64,000 nucleotides of DNA. Source: Mastacembelus armatus (lineage: Eukaryota; Chordata; Actinopteri; Synbranchiformes; Mastacembelidae). The stretch's first letter is position 1. Every line of letters begins with the position of its first letter. Positions 48,494-59,819 of the stretch are shown here, one piece after another. The notes below the pieces were generated by a model. The model ran no database searches. It had not been told where the DNA came from and worked only from the letters and a program-made list of their open reading frames with translations. The stretch covers positions 10,734,828-10,798,827 of the forward strand of contig NC_046650.1 of the NCBI RefSeq assembly GCF_900324485.2, in the 5' to 3' direction. Made by a program: the position numbers and the translations under genes.

Positions 48494-48777
48494 TCATTTT
48501 CCAGTGAAAATGATAATAAACTCCTCCTCCTTGTTGTCGTCCTTGGTGGGCCCTTGGTTCAGGCCACTGTCATCAATGGTCCCCTGGCCTGGGCCCTCAG
48601 CATCAAGTAAAGTTTCTACAACAGACACCACATGACTTGAACTATTCAGACAGACACAGACACTACATCTCATTTTGTCATATTGTTACCTTGGTCTTCT
48701 GCAGCACTGTCTTGCACAGATGCTGCACTGATCACAGCCACAAAAGCAAAGAGCAGAAACACAAGTTGGAGCTTCAT
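48494..48777 (-). CDS. secreted peptide precursor, gene 8 (subfamily B)
   Basis: Coding exons 48690-48777 and 48494-48615 give 69 residues. Exon 2 is the same as in subfamily A. Exon 3 uses the acceptor CTGTTGTAG and encodes ETLLDAEGPGQGTIDDSGLN, QGPTKDDNK and EEEFIIIFTGK. GLNQ and KDDNKE are shared with subfamily A, so the exons are homologous, but the K-W block between them is absent. The tail is acidic then hydrophobic; the final G-K could be trimmed to give a C-terminal amide, which is inference. Polyadenylation signal at 48113-48118. The downstream Tc1 and 3'UTR match gene 4, an A gene, so the change of type lies within exon 3. Confidence 0.75.
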
Positions 48778-48879
48778 TTTCTGAAAGAAAACATCAAACC
48801 TTAAACATCAGATACTCTGAGTATTTAGTTACTGATTCTTCTGGATGTGTGTACAGAGAAATAAAGATATTGGACTCAC

Positions 48880-49007
48880 CTTTAGTTTGCAGCTGTCGGT
48901 ATCGATACTGTCGATGAGCTGATGCCTCAAACTGGAAGATCAGTCGTAGAGTAAGAGATTCTCTGACTTGCTGAATGACAAGTATCTGCACTTCTGACTG
49001 TATTTAT
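48880..49007 (-). promoter_or_regulatory. core promoter and noncoding exon 1 of gene 8
   Basis: ATAAATA at 49001-49007; exon end 48880. The upstream flank follows the gene 1 type, including the CCAAT box, to about 49220, then diverges. Confidence 0.65.
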
Positions 49008-50647
49008 GGAGTTTGGGCTGAACCCACAGGACAGAGATCATCCAATGAAAAGTTCCCACAAGTTCATTAGTCTGTGACAAACTAAGCTCCGAGGCATCTG
49101 ATAGTGGGCATGTCCAATTATCATGAAGACACACTAAGGATCAACTAAACAAACATTTTAATTCAGTTATTCTAATATAGTTGGCTTCTTGACAAAAGTA
49201 TTAATAGTCTGCTGACATTTTAAAAACCTACTGTGGTTTTTAAGAACTTTTTTGTTTTTATAAATGTAATTTTTTCTTACATTGTTACATTTTCAAAATC
49301 AAATCTCAACCTGGTTGTCACAAACTATGAAACGTCTTCTGCACAGTGATCACTTTCAGAATTTTTGAGAATCAAAACAATAAAGATACAGAAATGTTGA
49401 TTTTGGGGGTTTTGTGATGTTCAACACCAAAGTATAAATAAATCACCTTTAAAGAGAATTTATTTTCATTTCCATTGGACTATAGAAACAGATGCTCAGA
49501 CACATTCTTGTTATGACTAGAGAGCATATATGATCGTACAATGATGTACAGTCACACTGTATGGGGCAATTATTGTAGCATAATTATAAGGAGAGTTGTG
49601 TACCTGTGTCTCAGTCTCTGTGTGTAGTCAGATTTGTGTGTGCTCTATACTCAGATTTGTAAATGTGAACAAAATCTGTAAATGCAAAAAATATATATCT
49701 GTTACTTTCTACTGAATGAGGCCAGACCATTAGCTGTCAAATGTGCCTGTCTGAGATGGAGTCAGTCCTGGTTGTACATGGACAGGGAAACATTTGTTAT
49801 ATAAAACATCTACATCCACGATTAACCTTAATAAGAAACATCAACAAAACATTACCTTCTTCTTTTCAGGACATGCCTGAAGCTGAGAACAAAACTTAAA
49901 CCTTTACCCAACATCTTGTCAGCTGATGTTAGTTTTAGATCTGCAGCTCTGGTACTGGATGAACCAGGAGCTATTTTGTCACACCTGAGCTACAGGGGAA
50001 TTATTCAATTATATTAAACCTTTAATATCTCATGTTACATTCACTCCACAGCTGATTATTCTATCAGTGCTCCAGTCTTCCTCCATTCATGAAATATTTT
50101 CTCTTTCCATTTGCTGATATACAGCAGTAGATATTTCACCATGTTTTTCTCACATGTTCCAGTATGGCACCATAATCTCCCTATGACCATTGTGTTGACT
50201 TGTTGTAGATTGTTAAAGCCTGGCTTTAACTTGGGCTGAGGTGTCCTCAGAAAGCAGAGTTAAATTTATTCTGGAGTTTGTGCTCAGTAAATTCAGGCAG
50301 TATTTGTGCTGGGAAAACAGCACATCACTCATCCAGTGAAATGTTTTACGACTCAGCTAACAATGCTCCAAGGGCTTACACAGAGTGTGTATGATCATGC
50401 TTTAAATATGTTTTCTCAATTAAACTTGTGTGTTTGCCCAACTGCTGCTGCACATTAACTATTTTATTGTCAGCTTTTATACTGAAAATAGTTTTGTATC
50501 CTGAAGCAGCTCAATTGATTTAAATCATAAAGGAAACAACAATTCCTCAATCATACATCACACATCATAATCACAACAGACAAAGTGTATATGACAACAT
50601 ATTCTGAGTTCAGAGATCACTTAGCACCACATTGACTTGGGTTAAAC
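49008..50647. repeat. diverged upstream DNA of gene 8 and spacer, unit 8
   Basis: At about 49225, where LINE Q is inserted in other units, the sequence continues without the LINE. 49462-49556 is a 3'UTR relic listed separately. 49595-49850 is a diverged, shortened version of the GT-rich spacer. From about 49850 it matches the common spacer up to the hAT site. No gene. Confidence 0.65.
49462..49556 (-). pseudogene. internal 3'UTR fragment of a peptide gene
   Basis: TTTTCATTTCCATTGGACTA through ACAGTCACACTGTAT matches the middle of the array 3'UTR with several changes and a small deletion. No exon or polyadenylation hexamer is attached. Confidence 0.6.
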
Positions 50648-51400
50648 CAGTGGTTCTCAAACTTTTCCTGCCATTCCCCACTTTAAGGCCGAGCATAAAG
50701 TTTCAAGACCCACTTCACCCCAAAAAATGACAATGAAACTTATTTCAAACTTAAAATGTTCTAATTTATTCAAAATAACTTCTAAATAAATAATACAGAC
50801 TTCAAAATAAATAAAATGAAAGTGCAATTGTGTAACTACTTCGAAGTCGAGTGGTTTATTGACAAGATTGGGGTGCGTTGTTTCTAAGTGTCTGTTTAAT
50901 TTGTTGGGTCTCATGCAGTCTGCTGCCAACGGTTTAAGACACACAACACACATGGGTCTCTCCTCTGCCCCCACCAGCCCCACTGTGAATCCAAGACCCG
51001 GGTAGGCTTCATCGTATTTTCTTTTTGGCTGGCTTTTTGCTCGATTTACCTTACTGTCGTCTGTCGTGTTTTTGTCTGCTGGCGTGGAGTCTCTTTTGCT
51101 CTTTTAGCGGTCCGTGTATCAAATTTATCCATCGTTATGCCCACTAATCATTGCGTCGCTGCGTGAAGGTTTGCTTATTGTTCCGCTACAATTAAGTGCC
51201 GAAGTTAAACATCTATTTCCCACACCATAGTTCCTCTTCTTTCCCTCTATTTGTGTTTTTTAATGACACGTTTCTTTGTATGTGGTTGTTTTATTTTGCA
51301 TGTATGGTGTTTGTCAGTAAAGAAAATTATGAATTAGGATATACACAAAATTAGACTAATTTACTCCCGTTCGCTGCGCCCCACAGTTTGAGAATCACTG
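50648..51400 (-). mobile_element. small hAT element with BED zinc-finger remnant, copy 3
   Basis: Same target duplication GGTTAAAC on both sides. A 10-base deletion near 51060 shifts the frame upstream of the BED finger, so this copy is the most decayed of the three. Confidence 0.85.
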
Positions 51401-51408
51401 GGTTAAAC

Positions 51409-52364
51409 AATGGTATGAGAACTGATGATAAAAGAATTCATCAGCTTGTTGCAGGAGTGTAGGATGTGGTGGCATCGATCACAAACCAAGATATTTGTAG
51501 TGTTGCTCCTCTAAGGTTCAGCTCAGAGGGCATGTAGAACAGAAAGCTCACGTGTTGAGCTGATGGTGACTTCACAACAAGAGGATTTATTCTTCAACAC
51601 ATTCAAGCATCAACTTGACTTCAGACACATTGACAAATAAACCAACCATAAAATATATTCATTTTCATCCAACACACACTCATTACTCAACCATGGGACT
51701 ATCTCATTAGTGACATATTCAAACCATCAAAGTCTGTAATGTCCACTTGATTTTTAACTGTTTACTAACCTGTGACAAAGAACAGAGAAAACACGTGTTG
51801 AGCTGATGGTTACGTCACAAGATTTATTCTTCCTCTGGAGTGTTTGTTCTACTCTCTCCGCTGCGCGATGAGCGCCCTCTAGTGGTCGGTCTGTGGAACG
51901 GGCCTCAACCCATTCGACCTGCAATGGAACCAGATGAATGAATAACATGAAAAGAGAATAAGGGATTAAGAAAAACAAATAAATAATTTCCTCTGTGTTA
52001 TCTGTATTGATCAATGAACAAAATATTGAAAATGAGGATAATCTGAATTAGAGCTGTTTGCGGTATTTATATTTGTTAAATGAACTTACAGTACTAACAT
52101 CACATCCAGAGTTATTGTTTGCTGGAGTTATTGTTTGCAGCCACAGTGGGAGACAATGTTTTAGGTGGGGCTGTGCCAAATTTACTTAGTTCAGTCACCA
52201 TCCCAGTACAATTAAAGAACAACTGCAGGCCAATAACATAACTCATGGTCTTGGAAATGTTCAACAGTTCTTTAATTTCAACATTAAAATGTATGGCCAT
52301 TAAACAATATATCAACTGATATAATAAATACTTTATATATATATATATATATATACACACTAAT

Positions 52365-52418
<54 letters not shown>

Positions 52419-52471
52419 AATACTTAATGATACAGGTCAATGTAATCTGTTTAGGGAATACTGCTATATAA
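51409..52471. repeat. spacer and TA/CA microsatellite, unit 8
   Basis: Copy of 23809-24867, with a slightly longer TA run at 52372-52413. No gene. Confidence 0.75.
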
Positions 52472-53061
52472 TGTGGGAATTATTACTTCTATTACATTAC
52501 AGCTTAAGGTATAAGGCAGTATTAGATTACTTTTATCATATTATGGATTAAACCTTTAAGGCATTATTACAGTATAATCATGAAGCATTCTAGTATGTGT
52601 GAAACAGTAGTAGTTTAGACATGAACTTGTTTTTCAGTAATTGCAAGGTTTCCCACAGGATGAGAAATAAATTAGACATAACATCAGATAGGATGTGCCT
52701 GGTGCTTTTGTTGTTGAACTCTGTCTTACAGGGCAGCCTGACCTCTGCCAGGAGGCACAGCAACAGGGATATCTCGGGACATCCCAGCGTTCTCAACCTA
52801 TGGGAGAAGAACACGCCAGCTTCCTAAAGATTGCACATTTCATTCTGTAATATTATCAGCGGGTTAAGGGAAAAATAGGCAGTCAGACTTCATGAACTGA
52901 CAGAGAACACTGTTGGTGTTAGGGACAGTCTGACCCAGAGCTCTGCAACTGCTTTATTCAGTGTGTGTTAATAAATGGCTAATTTGAGACCACATTCATT
53001 TCCTCTGTTTTATCAATCAAACGAACACGCAGAACTGAGGGAGGACATTGCAGTTCCAACA
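52472..53061. mobile_element. solo LTR of an LTR retroelement, copy 2
   Basis: Same 590 bases, same ATAA direct repeats and same flanks as 24868-25457. A fossil copied with its block, so it gives a relative age: insertion before the block duplication, and after the split from the unit at 13036. Confidence 0.75.
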
Positions 53062-53111
53062 ATAAGTTGTGTTTTTCTGTGGCCTTCGACCACTTGGGTG
53101 GCGATGCTAAC

Positions 53112-53500
53112 TCAGTCTAGCATGACTAGCTTTAATGTATTCCCATATGCTCTTGTACATTCGTGTTTCTTAAGTTTTTCAGATACATTTTTAACGTCCC
53201 TAATTCCTGTCACAGTCCATGCTGTGTCTGTTCCTCCCGTTTTAGAAAGTAAGCAAAGGAAGCAAAACACGGAGTTAGCTAGCCAAGCCCTTCTGCTGTA
53301 CCAATTACGACTGAAACCTCTCACTAAGGTTTTACCTTTTTCGCTTGTTGTTTGATTACGATGTCACGTTCACGTGGGCCAAACTCTTTAACCTGTAATT
53401 TCTCCACCAAAGTTCTTCTTTCAAATTGATTCTGAAGAACAGATTTTACTGAATTAGGAGAAAGCTGAAGTTGCGACTCTCGGGTATCAGCGTCCACCAT
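53112..53500 (-). pseudogene. hAT-type (ZMYM1-like) transposase N-terminal fragment, copy 3
   Basis: Copy of 25508-25896 at an offset of 27604, with the same frame change. Confidence 0.65.
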
Positions 53501-54720
53501 TGTCAATCACTGTCACCGCTCAGCTACTGATCGACGCTGCTCTGGGCGGTAAAATCGTCGCCGTTTATGCGTCAAATTAGCCGACGCTGATTGGCTGAAT
53601 TTTTGTTGTTGTGTGAATATCTGAGAGCGTTGATTGGCTGAATTGAACTTTTGTCTTTTGTAAAAATATGATTAGTCAATTATTGAAAACATAATTGAGC
53701 AATTAACTGAGTAGTTGTTTGGCATTAAACTTAAACTTTCCTAATAAATCCTAAATTTCCTAAATAGATCCTAATAAAAAATAAAGTAAATGTCAGACTG
53801 CCACAACAATGATGATCAAAAGTAAGATACTGGTTATAACGTATGTTTTTTTTTTGTTTGTTTGTTTAGTTTTTGTCTTTACGTTATTCAGCTCAGTCTG
53901 ATTTTGCCGGTTATAGAAAAATGTCTTGAACATCCCGTCCAGACCCAAAGTTAAGAAACTTCACGTCCCTCAACAACAGGCTGTATTGATGAAATACTGG
54001 AAGGTCACCATCATCCTGCGACAGCTGAAGGCTTCCCTTTCCCTCCCATTAATCAGGAATATGGTCACAGATCAACACCTCAGAAAGTCACTCAAATTTC
54101 ATAAGACTTTGTGCCTCTGACCTGTGACCACAAGAGGGAGACTCTCCTCTGGTAGTGAGTCAGGACTCTCCACAAACCAACACACACACGAACACACAGA
54201 CCATTTCTTCCTTCTTACACAGCTGAATCTGATTCCACCACTCGATATGTGACTAATACACTTACAGAGAAACATCAGTAGAATCTCTGGATGACAACTT
54301 AATCTTACTCATTTTAATGAGGTTTATATATTGAATATGTTGCGTGATGACTCATAACAATTTTGATGTAATTAGACAGAGATATAATTCTTAACATTTG
54401 GGGAGACTGTTATAAAAAGACCTTTACATATGTGTTTCATTAACTGTTAGTGTGTGTTTCTGATTATTACTAATGTAACAGTCATAAAATCACTGGTTAG
54501 AATTTCAAAATAAAATGTAATATTACACTTTGCTTTTTATTATTATCACAGTTTTATTGGTTATATTGATAAAACCTTGTTTATTTTGGTCTTTTGTTGT
54601 TTCTATTTTTATTGAGTGTCTTGTGTCGAAGCCTTTGCTGCTGTAACATGAATTTCCCTGATGTGGGACTAATAAAGGTTCATCTGATCTTTATCTCCAG
54701 TTGTCAAAGGCTTTTATTTG
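53501..54720. repeat. upstream region of the relic and 3' flank of gene 9
   Basis: Copy of 25897-27120. Noncoding; retroposon-like tail at about 54620-54705. Confidence 0.7.
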
Positions 54721-55241
54721 ACCCCACTACAATAAGACAATGACTCAACTGGTTTAAATGCTGAAATGCTGTTTATTGTGGGACATGAAGTGATATCAAA
54801 GAGCAGGTGTTGATGAGGCTGAAAGTTCCTCCCTCAGTGATCTGTATATCCTTTTCTCTTAAGATGAAATGTTACTTCACATCATGGTGGCTCAGTTTTC
54901 TGTGGGATGTTCAATCAGAGCTGGAGGCTTTTGCTACTAATTCTCTTTTCATTTCCATTGGACTATAGAAACAGATGCTCAGACACGTTCTTATTATGAC
55001 TAGAGAGCATATATGAGTTGGAACGTACAATGATGTACGGTCACACTGTATATGCTGTCCCTAAACACAATAATCAATCAAGTCATCTTAACAGCACAAG
55101 ATATGGTGATCATTAAGTGAGGAAAACCTCTGCCTTCTGCTACTTCTGCTCCTCAATTTCATCATCACTTCCTGTATCCTTCATCTTCGTGGGTCTTCAC
55201 TTGCCAAAAATTAATGAGGCAGTGTCCCATCCTGTAAGCCC

Positions 55242-55528
55242 CTACTGCTTGTTGTTGTCCTTGCTGGGCATATCATTTGGCCATTTGGATCTAATACTGC
55301 GCCTACCCTCCGTGGTGTCATCATTCATGGCTGCCTGGTTCAGACCCTCGTCTTCTAGATCACAACATGAGACACACACCACATGACTTGAAATATTCAG
55401 ACAGACACAGACACTACATCTCATTTTGTCATATTGTTACCTTGGTCTTCTGCAGCACTGTCTTGCACAGATGCTGCACTGATCACAGCCACAAAAGCAA
55501 AGAGCAGAAACACAAGTTGGAGCTTCAT
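55242..55528 (-). CDS. secreted peptide precursor, gene 9 (subfamily A, shortest)
   Basis: Coding exons 55441-55528 and 55242-55354 give 66 residues. The propiece reads EDEGLNQAAMNDDTTEG; the tail is RRSIRSKWPNDMPSKDNNKQ. The region encoding the distal tail of genes 1 and 7 is missing, apparently by recombination between two short direct repeats (TTGTTGTC on the plus strand), which brings the NNKQ stop forward. Polyadenylation signal at 54772-54777. Confidence 0.8.
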
Positions 55529-55630
55529 TTTCTGAAAGAAAACATCAAACCTTAAACATCAGATACTCTGAGTATTTAGTTACTGATTCTTCTGGATGTG
55601 TGTACAGAGAAATAAAGATATTGGACTCAC

Positions 55631-55758
55631 CTTTAGTTTGCAGCTGTCGGTATCGATACTGTCGATGAGCTGATGCCTCAAACTGGAAGATCAGTCGTAG
55701 AGTAAGAGATTCTCTGACTTGCTGAATGACAAGTATCTGCACTTCTGACTGTATTTAT
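55631..55758 (-). promoter_or_regulatory. core promoter and noncoding exon 1 of gene 9
   Basis: ATAAATA at 55752-55758; exon end 55631. The upstream flank is of the gene 7 type without the CCAAT box. Confidence 0.65.
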
Positions 55759-55784
55759 GGAGTTTGGGCTGAACCCACAGGACA

Positions 55785-56224
55785 AAGATCAACAAACAAA
55801 AACTTCTCACAAGTTCATTAATCTGTGACAAACTAAGCTCTTTAACATCTGATAGAGGGCACAGCCACTTATAATGCAGACACACCAAGTACCAAGGGAA
55901 CAAACATTTGAATTCAGTTATTTCAGTATATTTGGCTTCTCAATTACATCATTATTATCTACTGACACTGAATGCACTCCTGTGGTTTTTAATATTTTTA
56001 TATGTTTTTTTTTTTTAACACTGTTTCATTTCCAGCCTCAAGTCTCAACCTGGTTCTCACAAAGTGATGAAACTTCTACACTGTGGATCAGAGTCAGTAT
56101 TTCTGGGGAATCAAACACAGTAAAGACACAAAAATGTTGCTGTGAAGGGTTTTGTTATGTACAGTACCAAAGTATGAATAAATAGCAGGAGACAGACACA
56201 GAATAACAGCACAAAACACTATGA
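55785..56224. repeat. A-to-B linker, copy 2
   Basis: Joins the promoter of gene 9 to the 3' end of gene 10, only about 450 bases. A poly-T tract (56006-56018) replaces a mixed sequence of the other copy. No gene. Confidence 0.75.
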
Positions 56225-56639
56225 TAATGACTCGACTGGTTTAAATGCTGAAATGCTGTTTATTGTGGGACATGAAGTGATATCAAAGAGCAGGTGTTGA
56301 TGAGGCTGAAAGTTCCTCCCTCAGTGATCTGTATATCCTTTTCTCTTAAGATGAAATGTTACTTCACATCATGGTGGCTCAGTTTTCTGTGGGATGTTCA
56401 ATCAGAGCTGGAGGCTTTTGCTACTAATTCTCTTTTCATTTCCATTGGACTATAGAAACAGATGCTCAGACACGTTCTTATTATGACTAGAGAGCATATA
56501 TGAGTTGGAACGTACAATGATGTACGGTCACACTGTATATGCTGTCCCTAAACACAATAATCAATCAAGTCATCTTAACAGCACAAGATATGGTGATCAT
56601 TAAGTGAGGAAAACCTCTGCCTTCTGCTACTTCTGCTCC

Positions 56640-56923
56640 TCATTTTCCAGTGAAAATGATAATAAACTCCTCCTCCTTGTTGTCGTCATTGGTGGCCCCT
56701 TGGTTCAGGCCACTGTCATCAATGGTCCCCTGGCCTGGGCCCTCAGCGTCAAGTAAAGTTTCTACAACAGACACCACATGACTTGAACTATTCAGACAGA
56801 CACAGACACTACATCTCATTTTGTCATATTGTTACCTTGGTCTTCTGCAGCACTGTCTTGCACAGATGCTGCACTGATCACAGCCACAAAAGCAAAGAGC
56901 AGAAACACAAGTTGGAGCTTCAT
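56640..56923 (-). CDS. secreted peptide precursor, gene 10 (subfamily B)
   Basis: Coding exons 56836-56923 and 56640-56761 give 69 residues. It differs from gene 8 at two residues (QGATNDDNK for QGPTKDDNK) and ends in the same EEEFIIIFTGK. Polyadenylation signal at 56259-56264. This is the last gene of the array before tinf2. The 3'UTR is shared with the A genes, which points to sequence homogenisation outside exon 3. Confidence 0.75.
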
Positions 56924-57025
56924 TTTCTGAAAGAAAACATCAAACCTTAAACATCAGATACTCTGAGTATTTAGTTACTGATTCTTCTGGATGTGTGTAC
57001 AGAGAAATAAAGATATTGGACTCAC

Positions 57026-57153
57026 CTTTAGTTTGCAGCTGTCGGTATCGATACTGTCGATGAGCTGATGCCTCAAACTGGAAGATCAGTCGTAGAGTAA
57101 GAGATTCTCTGACTTGCTGAATGACAAGTATCTGCACTTCTGACTGTTTTTAT
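57026..57153 (-). promoter_or_regulatory. core promoter and noncoding exon 1 of gene 10
   Basis: The TATA-like box is ATAAAAA here (57147-57153), a substitution relative to the other copies. Homology to them ends just upstream, at about 57170. Confidence 0.6.
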
Positions 57154-59490
57154 GGAGTTTGGGCTGAACCTATTTGACACATTTGTTAGTGTATAACAAA
57201 AAGCTCTGAGGCATCTTATGTGGGCTGAGCCACTGTCAATGTAGAGATGAAAATTTAGCTAAACACACATTTTTCAATATGTTTGGTCCCTCAGTGAAAG
57301 CATTACTAGTCTACAGACATTTAACACTTTGCTGTGACATTACAGGCTTTAATACTCATTCCCAATTTATTTATATTCAGTTCTGATCTTTATCTATTGG
57401 TGATTGACATTAAAGTTTATAAGTGACATGTATCAGGAAACTGCTCAGGTCCTAAACTATCACACATGCATAGATTTAACTGAAATGTAAGTCACCAGCC
57501 TACAAGAATAACAACATTTGTATGAAGGTCAAACTGTGCAGGTCCATCAAAATCTACTCAGTTTCTTGTGGTTCATTCCAGTTTGGCTGAACAGAAGCTT
57601 CTCCATAAATGTTCAATTAAAGTGAAGCTTCCTCATTTCTCCAGTGGGAAACACATGAGCTGTAGATAATAAAGCTGAGCTGATAATTCTCTGTAGGCTC
57701 ATCACTACAAGTCTCGTCTTTGACATGACTTTGTCTTCTGATAGAAAACTATCAATTATAGCTGCTGTAACTGTACATTTTGGCTTTGCCTTGAAAAGCA
57801 AATTATCTCAGTTGAGAATTGAATTGAGAATCATTTCTAGATTTAAATCAACATTTTCCCTTCGAGATGTGGAAAATGTTATGTATTTATCACATTACGA
57901 TTGGACTACTGTAAGTCTATATACCTAGGTCTTTCCCAATTCAGGCAGTATATGTGCTGGTAAAACAGCACATCACTCATCCAGTGAAATGTTTTACGAC
58001 TGAGCTAACAATGCTCCAAGGGCTTACACAGAGTGTGTATCATCATGCTTTAAATATGTTTTCTCAATTAAACTTCAGTAAAGTGCCCAAACACTGCTGT
58101 ACACTGACAACAGTTTCATTGGCAGCTTTTATACTGAAATCTGCTTTTTATACTGAGGCAGCTCAGTTTAATTGAATAATCAGAGTAACACCACAACACT
58201 TTCCCCAACCATATATCACAACAGACCAACTGTATATGTCAACACATTCTGATCACTTATCCCACAATCATTTGGGTTAAACAATAAAATAAGCTGTCAG
58301 GAATCAACCACAGCTGTCCTGTTCCTGTGTGTTTCTGCTGAGGCATCAAGGCCCACCTGACACTCATCTGCTATTAGAGAGCCCTCTATTTAAGATGCTG
58401 CTCTACCAGATTGTACTGCCACCTGTGATGGTAGCAGTCATCTTGCCACACTCAGTATTTACTATTGTTAATGTTACTCTATTCTCTAGTGCAGTTTATT
58501 CACCACTTCAATTGTCTTTAACCTCAGCAGTGGTGTTTCCTCGTGGTGTTGCTGCTCCCTTTGTATCTCCAGAACTTCAGCATTCGTAGTGTTTATTCTC
58601 TTTCAGAGTGTCTCCTGTGAATCATCTTGTTCTTGTCGCCACTGGACGGTTATTCATGGTCATGAAACTAAGCCTCTGTTTTTAATAAAGTCTCTTTGTC
58701 TACATATTTGTGTCCAGGGAGCAATCATGCCAAACTCTGAGAAGAACTGTCTCGGTTCCAACCAAGGGTGAGGACCCAAATGCAACTAACACACAGACAT
58801 GAGGCAAGGAGCGAGTGGGTTACATGGGGAAAGAACACAATCAGGAACAAGAACAGGCAAGAAGACAAAGCCAAGGTGATTCCCTCAACAGAAGATCAGA
58901 GAACCGAACCAGACAACAATGGACCAAGATGAACACAAGGGAAACACTTAAATACAAAAACTAGGTGAACAAATGAGACACAGCTGAAAATAATCACACT
59001 GATTAACAAAAGTAAACTAAATTAAGAGACGAGGCAAGATGAGGAAACCCTTCACAATAAAAGACAAGGCAAGAAACAGGGATTGCAACATAAACTGATA
59101 GACTCATCAACTTGTTGCAGGAGCGTAGGATGTGGTAGCATCTATCATAACACTCAGATACTTCTAGATAGAAACCTGTTTCTACATTTTGTATTGACTC
59201 ATATCTGATGTTCAGGAGAAATCCACTAACCCTTCTTTTTAGAGGTGTTCATTAGGAGGCTGTTTTGTGACTCACCAGTTAAGGTTTTTATCAGGCTCCT
59301 GTACTCCTCTTGATGATTTTCATAATAAAGATCAGAAAATGTGCACAAACTGCTGAAGTCCTCAGTAACACAGCACAGACCAGGAATGATTCCTCTCTAT
59401 TAGCTGTGACTGTGTGATCCCATGACACATTAACTGGATGAATAAAATACAAAATAATATAGAAAGTCATTCAAAATGGCTGCAACATGA
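57154..59490. other. decayed array edge and intergenic DNA
   Basis: 57170-57660 shows nothing I recognise. 57670-57780 and 57940-58270 are old, diverged versions of the array spacer, and a piece of the same spacer reappears at 59100-59165 (CAACTTGTTGCAGGAGCGTA). 58280-59095 therefore looks like an insertion into that spacer. It contains GTGAGGACCCAAATGC at 58766 and AAATAAGCTGTCAGGAATC at its left, but I cannot assign a family. 59170-59490 is AT-rich, without a gene. Confidence 0.5.
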
Positions 59491-59496
59491 AAAACC

Positions 59497-59502
59497 TTTA
59501 TT
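59497..59502 (-). terminator. tinf2: polyadenylation signal of tinf2
   Basis: AATAAA on the minus strand, about 320 bases after the tinf2 stop codon. Confidence 0.6.
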
Positions 59503-59819
59503 AATGTAGCATAATAAATATTACAGGTGTAGGTTATATATAAAAAGTACTTATGATCCATGTATTTGCTAGTCTTTCCAAACTATAACAACTTACATTG
59601 CCCATAATGAGCATCAGTATCACTTCAGGGTTTGTTTTCCATGATGACAAACCACATATTCAACTTACATCAATCTCATTCATTCATTTCAATCATAAAT
59701 GAAGAGAAATAGAACTAATAACTGATAAATGTGTCCTTCAGCTTTTCAGCCACCGTAGTTGGTGGAGAAAACCACAGTCCTGTTTCATTTACCAAACCTG
59801 GCAGTAAAACTCAATCGTA

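Noticed and set aside
640-57160. Possibility that the duplicated blocks are an assembly artefact
   Set aside because: Not fully excluded, but different insertions, junctions and exon 3 sequences in each unit argue for real duplicates. Long reads spanning two units would settle it.
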